Notes: generated by a model from the sequence alone, not told the origin. A DNA stretch of 64,000 nucleotides from Roseovarius sp. (GCF_027019125.1 NZ_JALUXE010000027.1:558001-622000), one strand, 5' to 3'; shown: positions 1 through 8,885, counted from the first letter of the stretch. Made by a program: numbers and translations.

Positions 1-265
1 CGGGCTGGTTACGCTCTACGCGGCTTTCGATCGCTGGGCAGAGCAACAATCGCATGGCACGCCACTGGCCAAGACGATCCCCACCATGCTGACAATCGCC
101 CTGCTCTACGAGATCTTTCCGCTTGGGCATTTCAACATTCTCTTGCCGATCAGCGCCATCCTGATTGCGCTCATGGCGGATTGGTCGCGGTTCAACCTGC
201 GCGGCGCGAACCCCGACAGCGCCCCTGAAGGCAACACCAAAACAGACGGGGGAGACCATGCTTGA
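1..265 (+). CDS. Small inner-membrane protein, C-terminal part
   Basis: The reading frame is open from the window edge and ends with TGA at 263-265, so only about 87 C-terminal residues are visible. They contain a hydrophobic stretch with Pro and Gly (around TMLTIALLYEIFPLGHF and ILLPISAILIALMADW) that looks like two membrane segments, then a short polar tail. The stop overlaps the start of the next gene (ATG at 258), so the two are probably translated together. I do not recognise the family; the link to the HlyD-type adaptor suggests an envelope export role, which is inference. Confidence 0.6.
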   Translation, partial: GLVTLYAAFDRWAEQQSHGTPLAKTIPTMLTIALLYEIFPLGHFNILLPISAILIALMADWSRFNLRGANPDSAPEGNTKTDGGDHA

Positions 266-1454
266 ACTTCTCCTGACGTCTTTCCCGGTCATCATCCGCT
301 ATTTCCAGCTCAAGCGCCGGGGCGAGGCGATGACCGTCTGGAACATGCGCACGGCAGTGTTGATCTGGGCGGTGCTGGCCTTTCTGCTGTTCCTCGTCAT
401 CTTCTATTTCCACCCCAAGTCCTATTCGGGCATCGTTCCCTTTCGCACCATTTCCGTGGTGGCGCAGTCCAGCGGGCCGGTGACAGAGCTGAACGTGCAG
501 AATGGTCAGAGGGTCGAAGCGGGCGATCTGCTGTTCCGGGTCGATGACCGCAGCCAGCGCGCTGCGCTGGAACAAGCAAAGGCGGAATTCGGCAAGATCG
601 AAGCCGCCGAGAGCAAGGCCGCAGAGACGCTCAAGGTCGCCCAGGCCTCGGTGGTCGAGGCGCGGTCCTCGCTCGAAAAGCTCAAGGTCGATCTGGACAA
701 TGCGCTGACGCTGGTCACGCGCAATGTGGGCACGCGCGATGCGGTGCGCCAACTGGAATCCTCGGTGGCCATTGCCGAGGCCGGATTGGCGGCGGCAGAG
801 GCACAGGTTGCCTTGGCCGAAACCGATATTTCCGAAACCCTCCCGGCGCAGCGGCGCGCCGCCGAGGCCGCGTTGCACAGCGCCGAGGTGTCGCTGGAGC
901 AAACCTCGGTGCATAGCTATTCGGGCGGCATCGTCACGCAGCTTGCGCTGAGCGTGGGCAGCCCTGCCTCGACCCTGATCCTCAGCCCCGCGATGGTGAT
1001 CATTCCGGATCGCCCCGAGGGATGGCCGGTGCGGACGGTGGCGGGTTTCGCGCAGGCGGCGAACAACACGATCTATCCCGGCATGCCCGCCGAGATTGCC
1101 TGCGACAGCAACCTCAGCCTGTCCTTTCACAATGCGGTCCTGCCCGCGCGGGTGGTCTCGGTCCAGCCCGCGATTTCCACGGGGCAGATCGTGCCCGGTG
1201 GCCGCCTCATGGACCCGGCGGAAATGCTGCGGCGCGGTTCGATCCTCGTCTATCTGGAACTGGTCCATCCCGAACATGAAAAGATCATGCTCGATGGCAG
1301 CGGCTGCATGGTGCAGACCTATACCAACAATCTGCACGGGTTCTTCGGCCATGTCATCGCGGCCACTGGTGTGGTCAAGGCGGTCGGCCTGCGCATCAAG
1401 GTCTGGGGTTCGCTGGTGTCGGGCGTGGGTCTTGCCGGGGGCGGCGGGCACTGA
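258..1454 (+). CDS. HlyD/EmrA-type membrane fusion (periplasmic adaptor) protein
   Basis: 398 residues from ATG 258, preceded by a GGGGGAG ribosome site inside the upstream gene. One membrane anchor lies near residues 32-55 (TAVLIWAVLAFLLFLVIFYF). A lipoyl/barrel-sandwich half follows (SGPVTELNVQNGQRVEAGD), then an Ala/Glu-rich coiled-coil hairpin (about 105-215), the second lipoyl half and a beta-barrel region. This is the inner-membrane adaptor architecture of tripartite exporters. No ABC or MFS pump lies downstream; the partner may be the membrane protein upstream, as in YibH/YiaV-like orphan adaptors. Substrate unknown. Confidence 0.85.
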   Translation: MLELLLTSFPVIIRYFQLKRRGEAMTVWNMRTAVLIWAVLAFLLFLVIFYFHPKSYSGIVPFRTISVVAQSSGPVTELNVQNGQRVEAGDLLFRVDDRSQRAALEQAKAEFGKIEAAESKAAETLKVAQASVVEARSSLEKLKVDLDNALTLVTRNVGTRDAVRQLESSVAIAEAGLAAAEAQVALAETDISETLPAQRRAAEAALHSAEVSLEQTSVHSYSGGIVTQLALSVGSPASTLILSPAMVIIPDRPEGWPVRTVAGFAQAANNTIYPGMPAEIACDSNLSLSFHNAVLPARVVSVQPAISTGQIVPGGRLMDPAEMLRRGSILVYLELVHPEHEKIMLDGSGCMVQTYTNNLHGFFGHVIAATGVVKAVGLRIKVWGSLVSGVGLAGGGGH

Positions 1455-1471
1455 GGCCTGTCCAGGCCTCA
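1452..1471. terminator. Inverted repeat between convergent genes
   Basis: A perfect 9-bp inverted repeat (TGAGGCCTG / CAGGCCTCA) with a 2-base centre overlaps the stop of the HlyD gene and precedes the end of ptsP. It could act as a transcription stop for both convergent genes. There is no T-tract, so the call is weak. Confidence 0.35.
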
Positions 1472-1476
1472 GCCCC

Positions 1477-3720
1477 TCACATCTGTTCGCGCAGATAGTC
1501 CACCGCCGCCGGGCGCACGCTTTGCGCGCCCCGCGCGCGCTCGGCATGGATGATCTCGCGCAATTCCCCCAGATCAATGCGCCGCAACAGGCTCTTGACC
1601 GGACCGATCGAGGCGGGACGCATCGAGAGCGTGCGAAATCCGATGGCGGCCAGACAGGCGGCCTCGATCGGGCGTCCCGCATCCTCGCCACAAAAGCTCA
1701 GCGGCGTGCCCAGCGTGGCGCAGCGATAGACGATGCCTTCGAGGAAATTGAGAAAACTGAGGTTGAGCGTGTCATAGCGGCGGCGGACGCGCTCGTTCTC
1801 GCGGTCGGCGGCAAAGAAGAACTGCTTGAGGTCATTGCCCCCCACCGAGATGAAATCCACCTCGGAATAAAACGCATCCGGCGCAAAGGCCAGCGACGGG
1901 GTTTCCAGCATCGCGCCCACTTCGATCTGTTCGGGGATCGGATGGCCCAGAATACGCTCGCGCTCCAGCGCCTTGTCCATTTCGGCACGGGCGGCGGTGA
2001 ATTCGTCGTGCTGCGTGACAAACGGGAACATGATCGTCAGGGGCCGGCCTTTGGCCGCGCGAATGAGCGCCTGAAGCTGCATCCGCATGACGCCCGGCTT
2101 GTCGAGCCCCACCCGGATCGCGCGCCAGCCCATCGCCGGGTTCGGCTCGTCATTCGGCTTCATATAGGGCAGCACCTTGTCCGAGCCGATGTCGAGCGTG
2201 CGAAACACCACCCGCTGTTGCCCTGCGGCATCCATCACCCGCGCATACAGCTCTGACAGCTCGGCCCGCTTGGGCATGTGGTTGCGGATCAGAAACTGCA
2301 ATTCGGTGCGGAAAAGCCCGACGCCCTCGGCCCCTGATCCGACAAGGCTGGGCAGGTCCGCCATGAGGCCCGCATTCATCTTGAGCTTGATGCGCTGGCC
2401 GCAGAGCGTTTCGGCGGGCTTGTCACGGATCGAGGCATAGCGCTGCTGCGCCTCAGCCTGCATCGCCATCTTGTCGCGAAAGGCCGAAACGACCGTATCA
2501 TCGGGGCGCAGGTGCACGATGCCCTGATCGCCATCGACAAGCACGAGGTCACCATTGAGCGCCTCGGTGCTGATGCGATTGGCATGGATCACCAGCGGAA
2601 TCGCCAGCGCACGCGCCACGATCGCGGCATGAGAGCCGACCGAACCTTCTTCCAGCACGATCCCCTTGAGGCTGCGGCCGTAATCGAGCAACTCCGCCGG
2701 GCCGATGTTGCGCGCGACGAGGATCGGATCGGGGGGCATATCGGCGCCGGTCTCGTTGCCCTGTCCGGTCAGGATGCGCAACAGCCGGTTGGAGAGGTCG
2801 TCGAGATCGTGCAGACGCTCGCGCAGGTAGGCGTCGGTCACCTGGGTCATGCGGGCGCGGGCGGCGGATTGTTCCTTTTCCACGGCGGCCTCTGCCGAGA
2901 GACCACTGTCGATATTGGCCTCCATCCGGCGCATCCAGCCTTTGGAATTGGCAAACATGCGATAGGCTTCGAGGATCTCCATCTGATCCTTGTCGCCGCC
3001 TTTGGCGGAACTCAGCATGCGGTCCACGCCCACGCGCAGGGTATCGACCGCCTCGTTCAGCCGCGCCAACTCGCGTGCCGGATCGTCGGCGATGGGGTTG
3101 GTCACGACCACGCGCGGCTCGTGCAGCCAGACGCGGCCCTGCGCCGTGCCCTCCTGCGCGCTCGTGCCGCGAAACAGCACCGCCTGGCTGTGGCGCGCCG
3201 ACATGGCCGCGCCTTCACCCACGAAGGCGCCCAGTTCCGCCATCTCGGCCAGAACCATGGCGACAACCTCGACCGCGTAGATTTCCTCGTCCGAAAAGAG
3301 CCGCGCCTGTTTCGATTGCACGACCAGAACGCCCAGTTTTTCGCCTAGTCGCTGGATCGGCACACCCAGAAACGACGAATAGGCCTCTTCCCCGGTTTCC
3401 GGCATGTAGCGAAACCCGGGTTCGGACGGGGCGTTGTCGGTGTTGATCACCTCGCCGGTGCGTGCCACACGGCCCACCAGACCCTCGCCCATGCGCATCC
3501 GGGTCTGGTGCACGGCCTCGGCCTTCAGACCCTCGGTCGCGCAGAGTTCCAGCGTATCCTCATCGCGGAAGAGATAGATAGAGCAGACCTCGATCCGCAT
3601 TTCCTCGGCAATGAGGCGCGTGATCTGGTCAAGCCGCGTCTGCCCGCCCGCGTCCTCGGCCATGATGGCGCGCAGGCGGCCCAGCATCTGGCGGCTGTCG
3701 GTCTTGAAATGCTCGGTCAT
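1477..3720 (-). CDS. ptsP: Phosphoenolpyruvate-protein phosphotransferase, nitrogen PTS enzyme I
   Basis: 747 residues. An N-terminal GAF domain (about 1-165) is followed by the enzyme I N-domain with the phosphohistidine motif GSHAAIVARA (His about 364), then the TIM-barrel PEP-binding domain with FRTLDIGSDK, GGNDLKQF and the active-site Cys in FCGEDAGRP near the C-terminus. GAF plus EI is diagnostic of EINtr, which passes phosphate from PEP to NPr and EIIANtr to regulate nitrogen, potassium and carbon responses rather than transport sugars. It follows lysC on the same strand with a 67-bp gap, a common alphaproteobacterial pairing, and is probably co-transcribed with it. Confidence 0.95.
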   Translation of the reverse strand: MTEHFKTDSRQMLGRLRAIMAEDAGGQTRLDQITRLIAEEMRIEVCSIYLFRDEDTLELCATEGLKAEAVHQTRMRMGEGLVGRVARTGEVINTDNAPSEPGFRYMPETGEEAYSSFLGVPIQRLGEKLGVLVVQSKQARLFSDEEIYAVEVVAMVLAEMAELGAFVGEGAAMSARHSQAVLFRGTSAQEGTAQGRVWLHEPRVVVTNPIADDPARELARLNEAVDTLRVGVDRMLSSAKGGDKDQMEILEAYRMFANSKGWMRRMEANIDSGLSAEAAVEKEQSAARARMTQVTDAYLRERLHDLDDLSNRLLRILTGQGNETGADMPPDPILVARNIGPAELLDYGRSLKGIVLEEGSVGSHAAIVARALAIPLVIHANRISTEALNGDLVLVDGDQGIVHLRPDDTVVSAFRDKMAMQAEAQQRYASIRDKPAETLCGQRIKLKMNAGLMADLPSLVGSGAEGVGLFRTELQFLIRNHMPKRAELSELYARVMDAAGQQRVVFRTLDIGSDKVLPYMKPNDEPNPAMGWRAIRVGLDKPGVMRMQLQALIRAAKGRPLTIMFPFVTQHDEFTAARAEMDKALERERILGHPIPEQIEVGAMLETPSLAFAPDAFYSEVDFISVGGNDLKQFFFAADRENERVRRRYDTLNLSFLNFLEGIVYRCATLGTPLSFCGEDAGRPIEAACLAAIGFRTLSMRPASIGPVKSLLRRIDLGELREIIHAERARGAQSVRPAAVDYLREQM

Positions 3721-3787
3721 CGACGGCGGTCCCCCGGGGTGGAGTCAGGGATTGGCCAGACCCGGCAGCAGGGATTCCTTGGCCGGG

Positions 3788-5026
3788 TCAGGCCGCTTTG
3801 TCCAATTCGAAGGCATCATGCAGCGCCTGCACCGCGAGTTCCATGTATTTCCGGTCGATCAGCACGGAAATCTTGATCTCGGAGGTCGCAATCACCTTGA
3901 TGTTGATTCCTTCATCGCTGAGCGTCTTGAACATCTTGGCCGCGACACCCGATTGGCTGCGCATCCCGATGCCCACCGCAGACACCTTGGCCACATTGGT
4001 ATCGGCCACAAGGTCGTGATAGTTGATGTCGCCGCGTTCCTTGGCCTCGCGCAGCGCCTTTTCGGCGCGGATGACCTGATCCGTGGGACAGGAAAAGGTC
4101 ATGTCGGTGCGCCCCTCTTCGGCGATATTCTGGATGATCATATCGACATTGACCCCGGCCTCGGACAGGGGGCCAAAGATGGCGGCGGCGATGCCGGGGC
4201 GGTCCGCCACCGAGATAAGCGTCATTTTCGCCTCGTCTCGGGAATAGGCGATGCCGCTGACAACCTGTGATTCCATGATTTCCTCCTCGGCGCAGACCAG
4301 TGTGCCGGCTTCATCAGATGGTTCCTCGAAACTGCTGAGCACGCGCAGTTTCACATTATAGCGCATCGCCAGTTCCACGGAACGGGTCTGTAGCACCTTG
4401 GCCCCGAGCGAGGCCAGTTCCAGCATTTCCTCGAACGCGATCTTTTCGAGCTTGCGCGCCTTGGAGGTGATGCGCGGGTCGGTGGTATAGACCCCGTCCA
4501 CATCGGTGTAGATATCGCAGCGCTCCGCGTCAAAGGCGGCGGCAAAGGCCACGGCGGTGGTGTCCGATCCGCCGCGCCCCAGCGTGGTGATGCGGCCCTC
4601 GGGGCTGACGCCCTGAAACCCTGCCACCACGGCCACGCGCATGCCCTGGGCAAAGCGTCCATTGATGTTGTCTGTCGGAATCTCCTCGATCCGGGCGGCG
4701 GAATGCGCGGAATTGGTCTTGAGCGGCACCTGCCACCCCTGCCAGCTGCGCGCCGGGATATCCATCTCCTGCAAGGTGAGCGCCATCAGGCCCGCAGTCA
4801 CATTCTCGCCCGAGCTGACCACGGCGTCGTATTCGCGCGCGTCATGGAGCGGCGAGATTTCATTGACCCAACCCACCAGCTCGTTGGTCTTGCCCGACAT
4901 GGCCGAGACGATGACGATGACGTCATAGCCCTTGGCCACTTCCAATCCCACGCGCTTGGCGGCGCGACGGATGCGGTCGATATTGGCGACCGAAGTGCCG
5001 CCGAATTTCATCACGAGAACGGGCAT
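3788..5026 (-). CDS. lysC: Aspartate kinase
   Basis: 412 residues starting MPVLVMKFGGTS; the 60-base upstream extension in the same frame lacks family similarity, so ATG 5026 was chosen. The kinase domain carries KFGGTS at the N-terminus, SSGENVTAGLMA, and GRGGSDTTAVA for phosphate binding. Two C-terminal ACT domains (about 265-405, starting at TLISVADRPGIAA and VSAVGIGMRSQSG) indicate feedback control by lysine and/or threonine. It phosphorylates aspartate, the first step to diaminopimelate/lysine, threonine and methionine. It sits upstream of ptsP. Confidence 0.95.
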   Translation of the reverse strand: MPVLVMKFGGTSVANIDRIRRAAKRVGLEVAKGYDVIVIVSAMSGKTNELVGWVNEISPLHDAREYDAVVSSGENVTAGLMALTLQEMDIPARSWQGWQVPLKTNSAHSAARIEEIPTDNINGRFAQGMRVAVVAGFQGVSPEGRITTLGRGGSDTTAVAFAAAFDAERCDIYTDVDGVYTTDPRITSKARKLEKIAFEEMLELASLGAKVLQTRSVELAMRYNVKLRVLSSFEEPSDEAGTLVCAEEEIMESQVVSGIAYSRDEAKMTLISVADRPGIAAAIFGPLSEAGVNVDMIIQNIAEEGRTDMTFSCPTDQVIRAEKALREAKERGDINYHDLVADTNVAKVSAVGIGMRSQSGVAAKMFKTLSDEGINIKVIATSEIKISVLIDRKYMELAVQALHDAFELDKAA

Positions 5027-5109
5027 GGGTGCAGTCCTGAGCCGAAGTATCGGGCGCGGTTTACGCGCGGGCAAGGCGCTGTGCAAGGGGGTGCTGTGCG
5101 GGCGGGCAT

Positions 5110-5601
5110 CTATGCGCTGTCCGGGCGCATCACCAGGCAGGTCGTCGTGCCCGTGGCATAGAGCCGCCCATCGGTGCTGCCGCGCAATTCCCCTCGCGCC
5201 ACGGCGGTCGAGCGGCCCTTGTGCTCGAGCGTGCCAATGGCCCGCACCGGCACGTCAAGAGGCAGGGCGCGAATGATGTTCACCTTGTATTCGAGGGTCG
5301 TGTAAGTCTCGCCGCGTGCGAGGGCCGTCATCACCGCGCAGCCCATGCAACTGTCGAGGATCGCCCCATACCAGCCGCCATGCACGCCGCGCATCGGGTT
5401 GGTCACGTCAAACCGCGCGGCCCCTTCGAACACCACATGCCCCTGCGCGGCCTCGATGGCCGAAAATCCCAGCGTGGCCCCGATCGGGGGGCCGGGCAGG
5501 CGGCCCGCGATCATGTCCTGAATGAACTCCAGGCCGGACCGCACCAGCACTGCCGCGCGGTCTGGCAAGTCTTCCAGCGATGTGGCGTGATGTGACGGCA
5601 T
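5110..5601 (-). CDS. PaaI-family hotdog-fold thioesterase
   Basis: 163 residues from ATG 5601, which follows an AGGAGGGG ribosome site. The 19 residues upstream in frame were rejected because they contain that site. The hotdog signature VHGGWYGAILDSCMGCAV (about residues 77-94) holds the conserved HGG motif of PaaI/YigI acyl-CoA thioesterases, followed by the beta-sheet core (YTTLEYKVNIIRALP) and GTLEHKGRSTAVARGEL. It probably hydrolyses an aromatic or medium-chain acyl-CoA; the substrate cannot be read from the sequence. The gene stands between lysC and metF with no evident pathway link. Confidence 0.85.
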   Translation of the reverse strand: MPSHHATSLEDLPDRAAVLVRSGLEFIQDMIAGRLPGPPIGATLGFSAIEAAQGHVVFEGAARFDVTNPMRGVHGGWYGAILDSCMGCAVMTALARGETYTTLEYKVNIIRALPLDVPVRAIGTLEHKGRSTAVARGELRGSTDGRLYATGTTTCLVMRPDSA

Positions 5602-5662
5602 GTCGGCCCCTCCTGTCCCTGCTCCTCTCAGGGTAGGCGGGGCCGACACGGGCGGCAAGCGC

Positions 5663-6529
5663 TCAGGCGACGTCGCGCAGCGTCACCTTGGGGGTCACGC
5701 CGAGGGCGTGACAGACATCGCGGGTCAGTTCGGGGCGATTGAGCGTGTAGAAATGCAGGTCTTCGATGCCGCCTTCGATCAGCTCACCGCAGAGTTCGGT
5801 GCAGAGTGCCGTGGCCAAGAGGTCATGCCGGTCGTCGCGGATGGCCTTGTCGAACGCCTCGTCCAGCCATGCCGGCACCTGCGTGCCGCAAGAGGCCGCG
5901 AATTTGCGCGCCCCGACCCAGTTTTCAATCGGCAGGATACCCGGAATGATCGGCGCATTGATCCCTGCCGCCGCGCAGGCATCGCGGAAGCGAAAGAAGG
6001 TTTCGGCTTCAAAGAAGAACTGCGTGATCGCCTCGGAGGCGCCTGCGTCGATCTTGCGCTTGAGCCAGTCGATGTCGGCGCGTTGATCGGCTGCCTCGGG
6101 GTGCTTTTCAGGGTAGGCGCCGACGCGGATGGTGAACTTGCCGGTGTCGGCCAAGGCCGAAATCAGCTCGCAGCTGTTGGCGAAACCTTCGGGGTGGGGC
6201 ACAAACCCGTTCGCGCCCTTGGGCGGGTCGCCGCGCAGGGCGACGATCTCGGACACGCCTGCCGCCGCGAACTGCTCGGCAATCTCTAGCGTTTCGGCGC
6301 GGCTGGCATCGACGCAGGTCAGATGTGCCGCCACATTGAGGCCCGTCGCCTTGTGCAGCGTGCCCACCGCCTCGCGTGTCAATTCGCGCGTCGTGCCGCC
6401 CGCGCCATAGGTCACGGAGACAAAGCGCGGATCGAGCGGGGCAAGCGTGTGGATCGTCTCCCAAAGGCGGAACGAGGCCTCCAGGGTCTTGGGCGGGAAG
6501 AATTCAAAAGAGATACGCGGCGTTTTCAT
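5663..6529 (-). CDS. metF: Methylenetetrahydrofolate reductase (NAD(P)H)
   Basis: 288 residues. The MetF TIM-barrel is recognisable from SFEFFPPK at the N-terminus, FVSVTYGAGG, HLTCVDASRAE, ALRGDPPKG, FTIRVGAYPEKHPEA, and ITQFFFEAETFFRFRD. It reduces 5,10-methylene-THF to 5-methyl-THF for methionine synthesis, using FAD. Length is normal for the bacterial enzyme, which has no regulatory domain. It is transcribed divergently from metR, with two MetR-box-like sites in the 105-bp gap, the arrangement expected for MetR-controlled methionine genes. Confidence 0.96.
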   Translation of the reverse strand: MKTPRISFEFFPPKTLEASFRLWETIHTLAPLDPRFVSVTYGAGGTTRELTREAVGTLHKATGLNVAAHLTCVDASRAETLEIAEQFAAAGVSEIVALRGDPPKGANGFVPHPEGFANSCELISALADTGKFTIRVGAYPEKHPEAADQRADIDWLKRKIDAGASEAITQFFFEAETFFRFRDACAAAGINAPIIPGILPIENWVGARKFAASCGTQVPAWLDEAFDKAIRDDRHDLLATALCTELCGELIEGGIEDLHFYTLNRPELTRDVCHALGVTPKVTLRDVA

Positions 6530-6588
6530 CTGGGGTCATCCTGTGCAGGCGTGCTATCTGTTGTCCCCTTGTTGCAGGCGCAGCAATG

Positions 6589-6601
6589 TGAGACAACTTC
6601 A
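6589..6601. promoter_or_regulatory. Candidate MetR box 1 (TGAG-N5-TTCA)
   Basis: TGAGACAACTTCA matches the MetR consensus TGAA-N5-TTCA at seven of eight defined positions. It lies 60 bp upstream of metF (minus) and 34 bp upstream of metR (plus), where an activator for metF and autoregulator of metR would bind. It is called by eye from the known consensus. Confidence 0.5.
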
Positions 6602-6615
6602 TTAAATTCATGGTT

Positions 6616-6628
6616 TGAATGAGGTTCG
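6616..6628. promoter_or_regulatory. Candidate MetR box 2 (TGAA-N5-TTCG)
   Basis: TGAATGAGGTTCG matches TGAA-N5-TTCA at seven of eight defined positions, 27 bp after box 1. A further inverted repeat, TTCA-tggtt-TGAA (6607-6619), overlaps its left half. Together they give a tandem operator between metF and metR; this one is close enough to the metR start to repress it. Confidence 0.4.
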
Positions 6629-6634
6629 CTAATA

Positions 6635-7555
6635 ATGCACATCGAGTTCCGGCACCTGAAAACCATCCGGGCCATCCATCAGGCAGGAGGGCTGGCACGG
6701 GCGGCGGACATGCTGCATATCACCCAATCGGCCCTCAGCCACCAGATCAAGGGGCTCGAGGATCAGACCGGTGTCGAGCTTTTTGTGAGGCGTTCCAAGC
6801 CCTTGCGCCTTTCGGCTGCCGGTCAGCGCCTGTTGCGGCTGGCGGAAAAAATCCTGCCCGAGATCGAGGCGCTGGAGCAGGAATTCGACGGGCTACGCGA
6901 AGGCAGCGCCGGACGGTTGCATATTGCCATTGAATGTCATGCCTGTTTCGAATGGCTCTTTCCCGTGCTGGAACGCTTTCGCAAGACCTGGGGCGAGGTC
7001 GATGTCGATATTCGCCCCGGTCTGGCCTTTGACGCGCTGCCCGCGCTGCAAAAGGAAGAGGTGGATCTTGTGGTCTCGTCCGACCCCGAGGATCTGCCGG
7101 GAATCAGCTTCAAGCCGCTCTTTGATTACGAGCCGGTCTTTGTCGCCTCGAGCCAGCATCCTCTGGCGCAGAAACCCTATGTCGAGGCGGCGGATTTCCG
7201 CGACGAGGTGCTGATCACCTATCCGGTGGACCGCTCGCGGCTGGATGTCTTTACCGAATTGCTGACCCCCGCCAAGGTGGAACCCAAAAGCATCCGACAG
7301 GTCGAACTGACGGCGGTGATCCTGCTTTTGGTCGCCTCCAACCGCGGTGTCGCCGTGCTGCCCGATTGGGTGGTGCGCGAGGTCAAGACCAGCACGGATT
7401 ATGTTACCCGCCCGCTCACCGCGACAGGCAAGACCAAACGCCTCTATGCCGCGATTCGCGACGAGGACGCAGACAAACCCTATATGGCCCATCTGCTGAA
7501 ACTCGCCCGTGAAATCCCGGTGCGGCTGCAACGTGGCGACAAGGTCGGGGGCTGA
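6635..7555 (+). CDS. metR: LysR-family transcriptional regulator MetR
   Basis: 306 residues. The N-terminal winged helix-turn-helix (LARAADMLHITQSALSHQIK, then LFVRRSKPLRLSAAGQRLL) and the effector domain closely follow enterobacterial MetR, including IAIECHACFEWLFPVLERF, LDLV-like VDLVVSSD, and ITYPVDRSRLDVF. MetR uses homocysteine as co-effector and activates metF, metE and related genes. Its divergence from metF across candidate MetR boxes supports the assignment. The 3' end is 3 bp from the end of the convergent enolase-superfamily gene, which it need not regulate. Confidence 0.9.
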   Translation: MHIEFRHLKTIRAIHQAGGLARAADMLHITQSALSHQIKGLEDQTGVELFVRRSKPLRLSAAGQRLLRLAEKILPEIEALEQEFDGLREGSAGRLHIAIECHACFEWLFPVLERFRKTWGEVDVDIRPGLAFDALPALQKEEVDLVVSSDPEDLPGISFKPLFDYEPVFVASSQHPLAQKPYVEAADFRDEVLITYPVDRSRLDVFTELLTPAKVEPKSIRQVELTAVILLLVASNRGVAVLPDWVVREVKTSTDYVTRPLTATGKTKRLYAAIRDEDADKPYMAHLLKLAREIPVRLQRGDKVGG

Positions 7556-7558
7556 GCG

Positions 7559-8791
7559 TCAGCCCTCTTCGTGTGGCGCCCCTCCGGCAAAGGCGTTGCC
7601 ATTGGTATAATCGCAAGGCGCCTCCTGCATTTCCAGATGCAGGCCGGTGCCGCGATAGGGGTTGGCGCGCGCAAGATCCTCGTCCACTTCGATCCCCAGA
7701 CCGGGGGTCTCGGGCGGGGTGATATAGCCGTCCTCAACCCGGATGCTGCCCTTGATCAGCGCGTCGTGGAACGGGGTCTCGATGCTCTCGCACATCAGGA
7801 TATTGGGGATGGAGGCGGCAAAATGCACGTTTGCCGCCCATTCCACCGGCCCGGCATAGAGATGCGGGGCCATCTGCGCATTATAGACCTCGGCCATGGC
7901 GGCGACCTTCTTCATCTCCCAGATGCCGCCCGCGCGGCCCAGTGCCGGTTGCAGAATCGCCGCCGCGCCTTCGCGCAGCACAGGGGCAAATTCGGCCTTG
8001 GTGGTCAGCCGCTCGCCGGTGGCCACGGGGATACGCACCGCGCGTGCGACCTGTGCCATTGCACCCACATTGTCGGGCGGCACCGGCTCTTCGTACCAGA
8101 GCGGCGAATAGGGCTCTAGCGCCTGACCCAGACGGATCGCGCCCGCCGTGGTGAACTGCCCATGGGTGCCAAAAAGCAGATCGGCCTTGTCGCCCACCGC
8201 CGCGCGGATCTTGCGGCAGAACTCGACCGAGAGCGATATGTCCGTCATCGCGGGCATATGGCCGCCGCGCAGGGTGTAGGGGCCTGCGGGGTCGAACTTG
8301 ACCGCCGTATAGCCGCGCGCCACGCAGTCCGCCGCGCTCTCGGCCGCCATATCGGCCGAGGTCCAGAACGGCGTGATCGGATGATGGGGCAGGGGATAGA
8401 GATAGGTATAGGCGCGGATGCGCGGGTTCATCTTGCCGCCCAAGAGCGCCCAGACAGGCCGCCCCCGCGCCTTGCCTAAGATGTCCCAGCACGCGATTTC
8501 CAGCCCGGAGAATGCCCCGATGACCGTCAGGTCCGGGCGCTGCGTGAAGCCGGACGAATAGGCGCGGCGGAACATCAGTTCGATATTCTCGGGGTTCTCG
8601 CCCTCCATATGGCGGGCGAACACATCCTCGATCACCGCGCGCATGGCCTCTGGGCCGACGCTCGCGGCATAACATTCCCCCCAGCCGGTGATCCCGTCAT
8701 CGGTGGTCAGTTTGACGAGGATCCAATAGCGACCGCCCCAGCCGGGGGCGGGGGGCGCGGTCACGATGATATCGAGGTCTTTAAGCTTCAT
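7559..8791 (-). CDS. Mandelate racemase/muconate-lactonizing (enolase superfamily) sugar-acid dehydratase-like protein
   Basis: 410 residues. It has the N-terminal capping domain (about 1-125) and the (beta/alpha)7-beta barrel with GDKADLLFGTHGQF, LWYEEPVPPDN, RIPVATGERLT and MAPHLYAGPVEWAA. By the 26-residue spacing of D-galactonate dehydratase, the metal ligands Asp/Glu/Glu should fall at 208, 234 and 260. Glu234 and Glu260 are present but position 208 is Gly. The acid/base histidines expected two residues after the first ligand and near 310 are kept (His210, His310). It heads the distal end of a minus-strand catabolic run. Substrate is probably a sugar acid; the missing ligand makes activity uncertain. 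Confidence 0.85.
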   Translation of the reverse strand: MKLKDLDIIVTAPPAPGWGGRYWILVKLTTDDGITGWGECYAASVGPEAMRAVIEDVFARHMEGENPENIELMFRRAYSSGFTQRPDLTVIGAFSGLEIACWDILGKARGRPVWALLGGKMNPRIRAYTYLYPLPHHPITPFWTSADMAAESAADCVARGYTAVKFDPAGPYTLRGGHMPAMTDISLSVEFCRKIRAAVGDKADLLFGTHGQFTTAGAIRLGQALEPYSPLWYEEPVPPDNVGAMAQVARAVRIPVATGERLTTKAEFAPVLREGAAAILQPALGRAGGIWEMKKVAAMAEVYNAQMAPHLYAGPVEWAANVHFAASIPNILMCESIETPFHDALIKGSIRVEDGYITPPETPGLGIEVDEDLARANPYRGTGLHLEMQEAPCDYTNGNAFAGGAPHEEG

Positions 8792-8831
8792 GTCTTGTCA
8801 GACTCCGTAGACGGTGGTCGAGGTGGAGAGC

Positions 8832-8870
8832 GCGGGGGGCGCTGCCCCCCGACCCCCGAGGTATTTCAGG
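8832..8870. repeat. GC-rich hairpin repeat between ADH and enolase-superfamily genes
   Basis: A perfect 7-bp stem GGGGGGC / GCCCCCC with GCT loop (8834-8850) is followed by GACCCCCGAGGTATTTCAGG. As I recall, this hairpin-plus-tail is a common intergenic element in Rhodobacteraceae genomes. On the minus strand it lies between the stop of the alcohol dehydrogenase and the start of the next gene; it could attenuate or stabilise the message, but there is no T-tract. Confidence 0.5.
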
Positions 8871-8885
8871 CCAGATGAAGGCCGG

